From the NCBI GenBank assembly GCA_964571765.1, contig CAZNDH010000035.1, positions 1 to 14,372 of the forward strand: a DNA stretch of 14,372 nucleotides. The letters run 5' to 3'. This DNA is from ZC4RG35 sp964571765 (GTDB taxonomy: Bacteria > Actinomycetota > Acidimicrobiia > Spongiisociales > ZC4RG35). The first letter of the stretch is position 1, and every line of letters starts with the position of its first letter. Made by a program: the position numbers and the translations under genes. The notes beneath the pieces were generated by a model. It was not told the origin of the DNA. It was given only the letters and a program-made list of their open reading frames with translations, and searched no databases. Of the stretch, positions 13,272 to 14,372 are shown piece after piece.

Positions 13272-13813
13272 TCTACCTGGCCCTTCTTCGCGGCATAAAC
13301 GTCGGTGGAAAGCAGAAAGTGGAGATGAAAAAGCTGAAGAAAACCTTCGAGGGGGTCGGGCTGAACGAGGTCCAGACCTACATCAACTCGGGGAACGTGA
13401 TCTTCGAAGCTGACCTCGACGATGCCGACCATCTGGCCTCTGAGCTGCACGAGGCGATCTGGAAGCAGTTCGAAGTCCGGACCGGGGTGCTCCTCAGAGA
13501 CAGCGAAGAAGTTCATGGAGTGGTCGACGCTCTTCCTTCGACCTGGGTCAACGACGCCAGCGCCAAGTGTGACGTCCTCTTCCTCTGGGACGAGGTGGAC
13601 TCACCGGAAATCATCGACCGGCTACCGGCCAAACCGGGCATAGACGATGTGATGTATGTGCCGGGATCGGTGATGTGGCGGGTCGACCGGGCGGTTGCTG
13701 CCCGGAGCGGAATGCCGAGACTGGTTGGCACTGACCTCTACAAAGCGATGACGATTCGCAACTGCAACACGGTCCGCAAGCTCGCTGAGTTGATATCCGC
13801 CCGAGAGAGTTGA
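13268..13813 (+). CDS. DUF1697 family protein
   Basis: A 181-aa protein of unknown function. The N-terminal IYLALLRGINVGGKQKVEMK and TYINSGNVIFEAD are hallmark DUF1697 segments, and LYKAMTIRNCNTVRKL near the C-terminus is the matching conserved end (usually RNWNTV; here Cys replaces Trp). No signal peptide, membrane helix or known catalytic motif is seen. The N-terminal part is rich in AAG/AAA Lys codons compared with the neighbours, which may hint at a different origin. The ATG overlaps the preceding tiny ORF's stop (ATGA), and GGAG lies 8 nt upstream, so it can be started directly or by coupling. It is the last gene of the CGNR unit and is convergent with the DUF6458 gene. Confidence 0.92.
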   Translation: MIYLALLRGINVGGKQKVEMKKLKKTFEGVGLNEVQTYINSGNVIFEADLDDADHLASELHEAIWKQFEVRTGVLLRDSEEVHGVVDALPSTWVNDASAKCDVLFLWDEVDSPEIIDRLPAKPGIDDVMYVPGSVMWRVDRAVAARSGMPRLVGTDLYKAMTIRNCNTVRKLAELISARES

Positions 13814-13831
13814 CCGATCGGGCTCGACATC

Positions 13832-13845
13832 TCGGCCGCGGCCGA
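13832..13845. repeat. Palindrome TCGGCCGCGGCCGA after DUF1697
   Basis: A perfect 14-bp palindrome lies about 20 bp after the DUF1697 stop in the 147-bp convergent spacer. It could contribute to termination but lacks a T-run. Confidence 0.35.
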
Positions 13846-13884
13846 CCCCTGGACACCCCCCAAATCAGAGAACACGGTGGATCT

Positions 13885-13921
13885 GGGGAGTTGAGCCCCT
13901 GACCATTGACTGCCACTCCCC
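13885..13921. terminator. Possible bidirectional hairpin between convergent genes
   Basis: GGGGAGT (13885-13891) pairs with ACTCCCC (13915-13921) over a 23-nt loop that contains a further CCCC run. Its place between convergent DUF1697 and DUF6458 genes suits a bidirectional terminator, but no U-tract follows on either strand. Confidence 0.3.
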
Positions 13922-13960
13922 TACGTGCGGCTCCTTATGGGTTTCAGCCTGGGCGAGGCG

Positions 13961-14197
13961 TCAGTGATCGCGCGAGTCGATGTCGAGGTCCTTCTTGACG
14001 TATTCGGTGTGCTGCTCCTTCTTGGTGGTGTTCATGGCCACCAAGGTCAGGATCGCGCCCAGCCCACCCACCACCATCAGGATGATCCCGATCGTGTTGA
14101 GGTTGAAACCTTCCGCTTCCACCGACACTGCGAACGCCAGGATGGCACCCACTGCGATGAGGAAGAGCGAGCCTCCGAAACCGATATTCCTGTTCAC
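13961..14197 (-). CDS. DUF6458-like two-helix membrane protein
   Basis: A 78-aa protein with two membrane helices, about 8-26 (GGSLFLIAVGAILAFAV) and 35-55 (TIGIILMVVGGLGAILTLV), joined by a short VEAEGFNLN loop. A charged C-terminal tail ends DLDIDSRDH. The pattern xIGxSLFLIAxGAILxFAV followed by xTxGIILMxVG is that of the small actinobacterial DUF6458 family, whose function is unknown. GTG at 14197 is chosen because AAGGAGA (14204-14210) lies 7 nt upstream; an ATG at 14201 in another frame is stopped at once. The frame is open further upstream but the added residues are unlike the family. A strong extended -10 box lies about 100 nt upstream. Confidence 0.85.
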   Translation of the reverse strand: MNRNIGFGGSLFLIAVGAILAFAVSVEAEGFNLNTIGIILMVVGGLGAILTLVAMNTTKKEQHTEYVKKDLDIDSRDH

Positions 14198-14298
14198 TTC
14201 ATGTCTCCTTCGTTGGGTTTGTCCGTTGCCTGCGATTCGAAGCCGATGTGCTGGAGACGACGGCACGGAAGCCCGGACTCGGGTCTGTGCGCTCGTCT

Positions 14299-14307
14299 AT
14301 TGTAGCA
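14299..14307 (-). promoter_or_regulatory. Extended -10 promoter (TGC-TACAAT) of the DUF6458 gene
   Basis: On the minus strand TGC directly precedes TACAAT, giving a TGnTAnAAT extended -10, the closest match to the consensus in the window. Transcription would start near 14292, leaving an untranslated leader of about 95 nt before the GTG at 14197. No good -35 is present, as often with extended -10 promoters. Confidence 0.6.
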
Positions 14308-14334
14308 CTTCATGCAACCGGCTTTAGGCTCGAT

Positions 14335-14372
14335 ATGACGATCAATCGGAGGGATAGGAAACAGCTCCTTTT
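14335..14372 (+). CDS. Possible start of a gene running off the window
   Basis: ATG at 14335 opens a frame reading MTINRRDRKQLL to the window end. A TAGGCT box at 14325-14330 lies 5 nt before the ATG, slightly closer than the 7 nt of the leaderless genes. Too little is visible to identify it, and it would be divergent from the DUF6458 gene. Confidence 0.35.
   Translation, partial: MTINRRDRKQLL

Overview
This is a high-GC bacterial chromosomal window with tightly packed housekeeping and accessory genes. I see no mobile element, CRISPR array, rRNA or tRNA. Several traits point to an actinobacterium, possibly a member of the Acidimicrobiia: strong G/C bias at third codon positions, GTG starts, TAnnnT -10 boxes set directly against start codons (leaderless mRNAs), a luciferase-like F420-type oxidoreductase, a CGNR regulator, and DUF6458 and DUF4262 proteins. 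The class assignment is inference from gene content only.

Left part, minus strand (1-3659): comEA and comEC overlap by 4 bp (GTGA) and encode the periplasmic DNA receptor and the membrane DNA-uptake channel. They are followed by a divergent dihydropteroate synthase gene (folP-like) and the 5' end of an unidentified gene running off the window. A cluster of direct and inverted repeats covers the 3' end of comEC and the comEC-folP gap.

Middle (3718-7344): a PPK2-family polyphosphate kinase gene on the plus strand meets a small HExxH metallopeptidase gene tail to tail, overlapping by 8 bp. The peptidase start overlaps the leuS stop (GTGA), so leuS (leucyl-tRNA synthetase) and the peptidase form a minus-strand pair. 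leuS is divergent from a 3-hydroxyacyl-CoA dehydrogenase gene, with a perfect dyad between them. leuS near comEA/comEC is a common actinobacterial neighbourhood, here interrupted by ppk2 and the peptidase gene.

Right part, plus strand (7403-13813): 3-hydroxybutyryl-CoA dehydrogenase, a four-helix membrane protein, a class V aminotransferase/cysteine-desulfurase-like enzyme, a DUF4262 protein with no canonical start codon, an LLM-class oxidoreductase, a CGNR zinc-finger regulator and a DUF1697 protein. Between the last two lie two tiny ORFs joined by three consecutive ATGA overlaps. The first tiny ORF looks like a RidA-family gene collapsed by an in-frame internal deletion. A DUF6458 two-helix membrane protein gene runs on the minus strand at 13961-14197, and a new plus-strand gene may begin at 14335.

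The points most worth checking are the collapsed ridA inside a ladder of ATGA overlaps, the shared TAnnnT-N6-ATG leaderless geometry of three genes, the FolP homologue with intact pterin-site motifs but altered substrate loops, and the repeat cluster at the comEC 3' end. None of these amounts to a complete new defence or mobile system.
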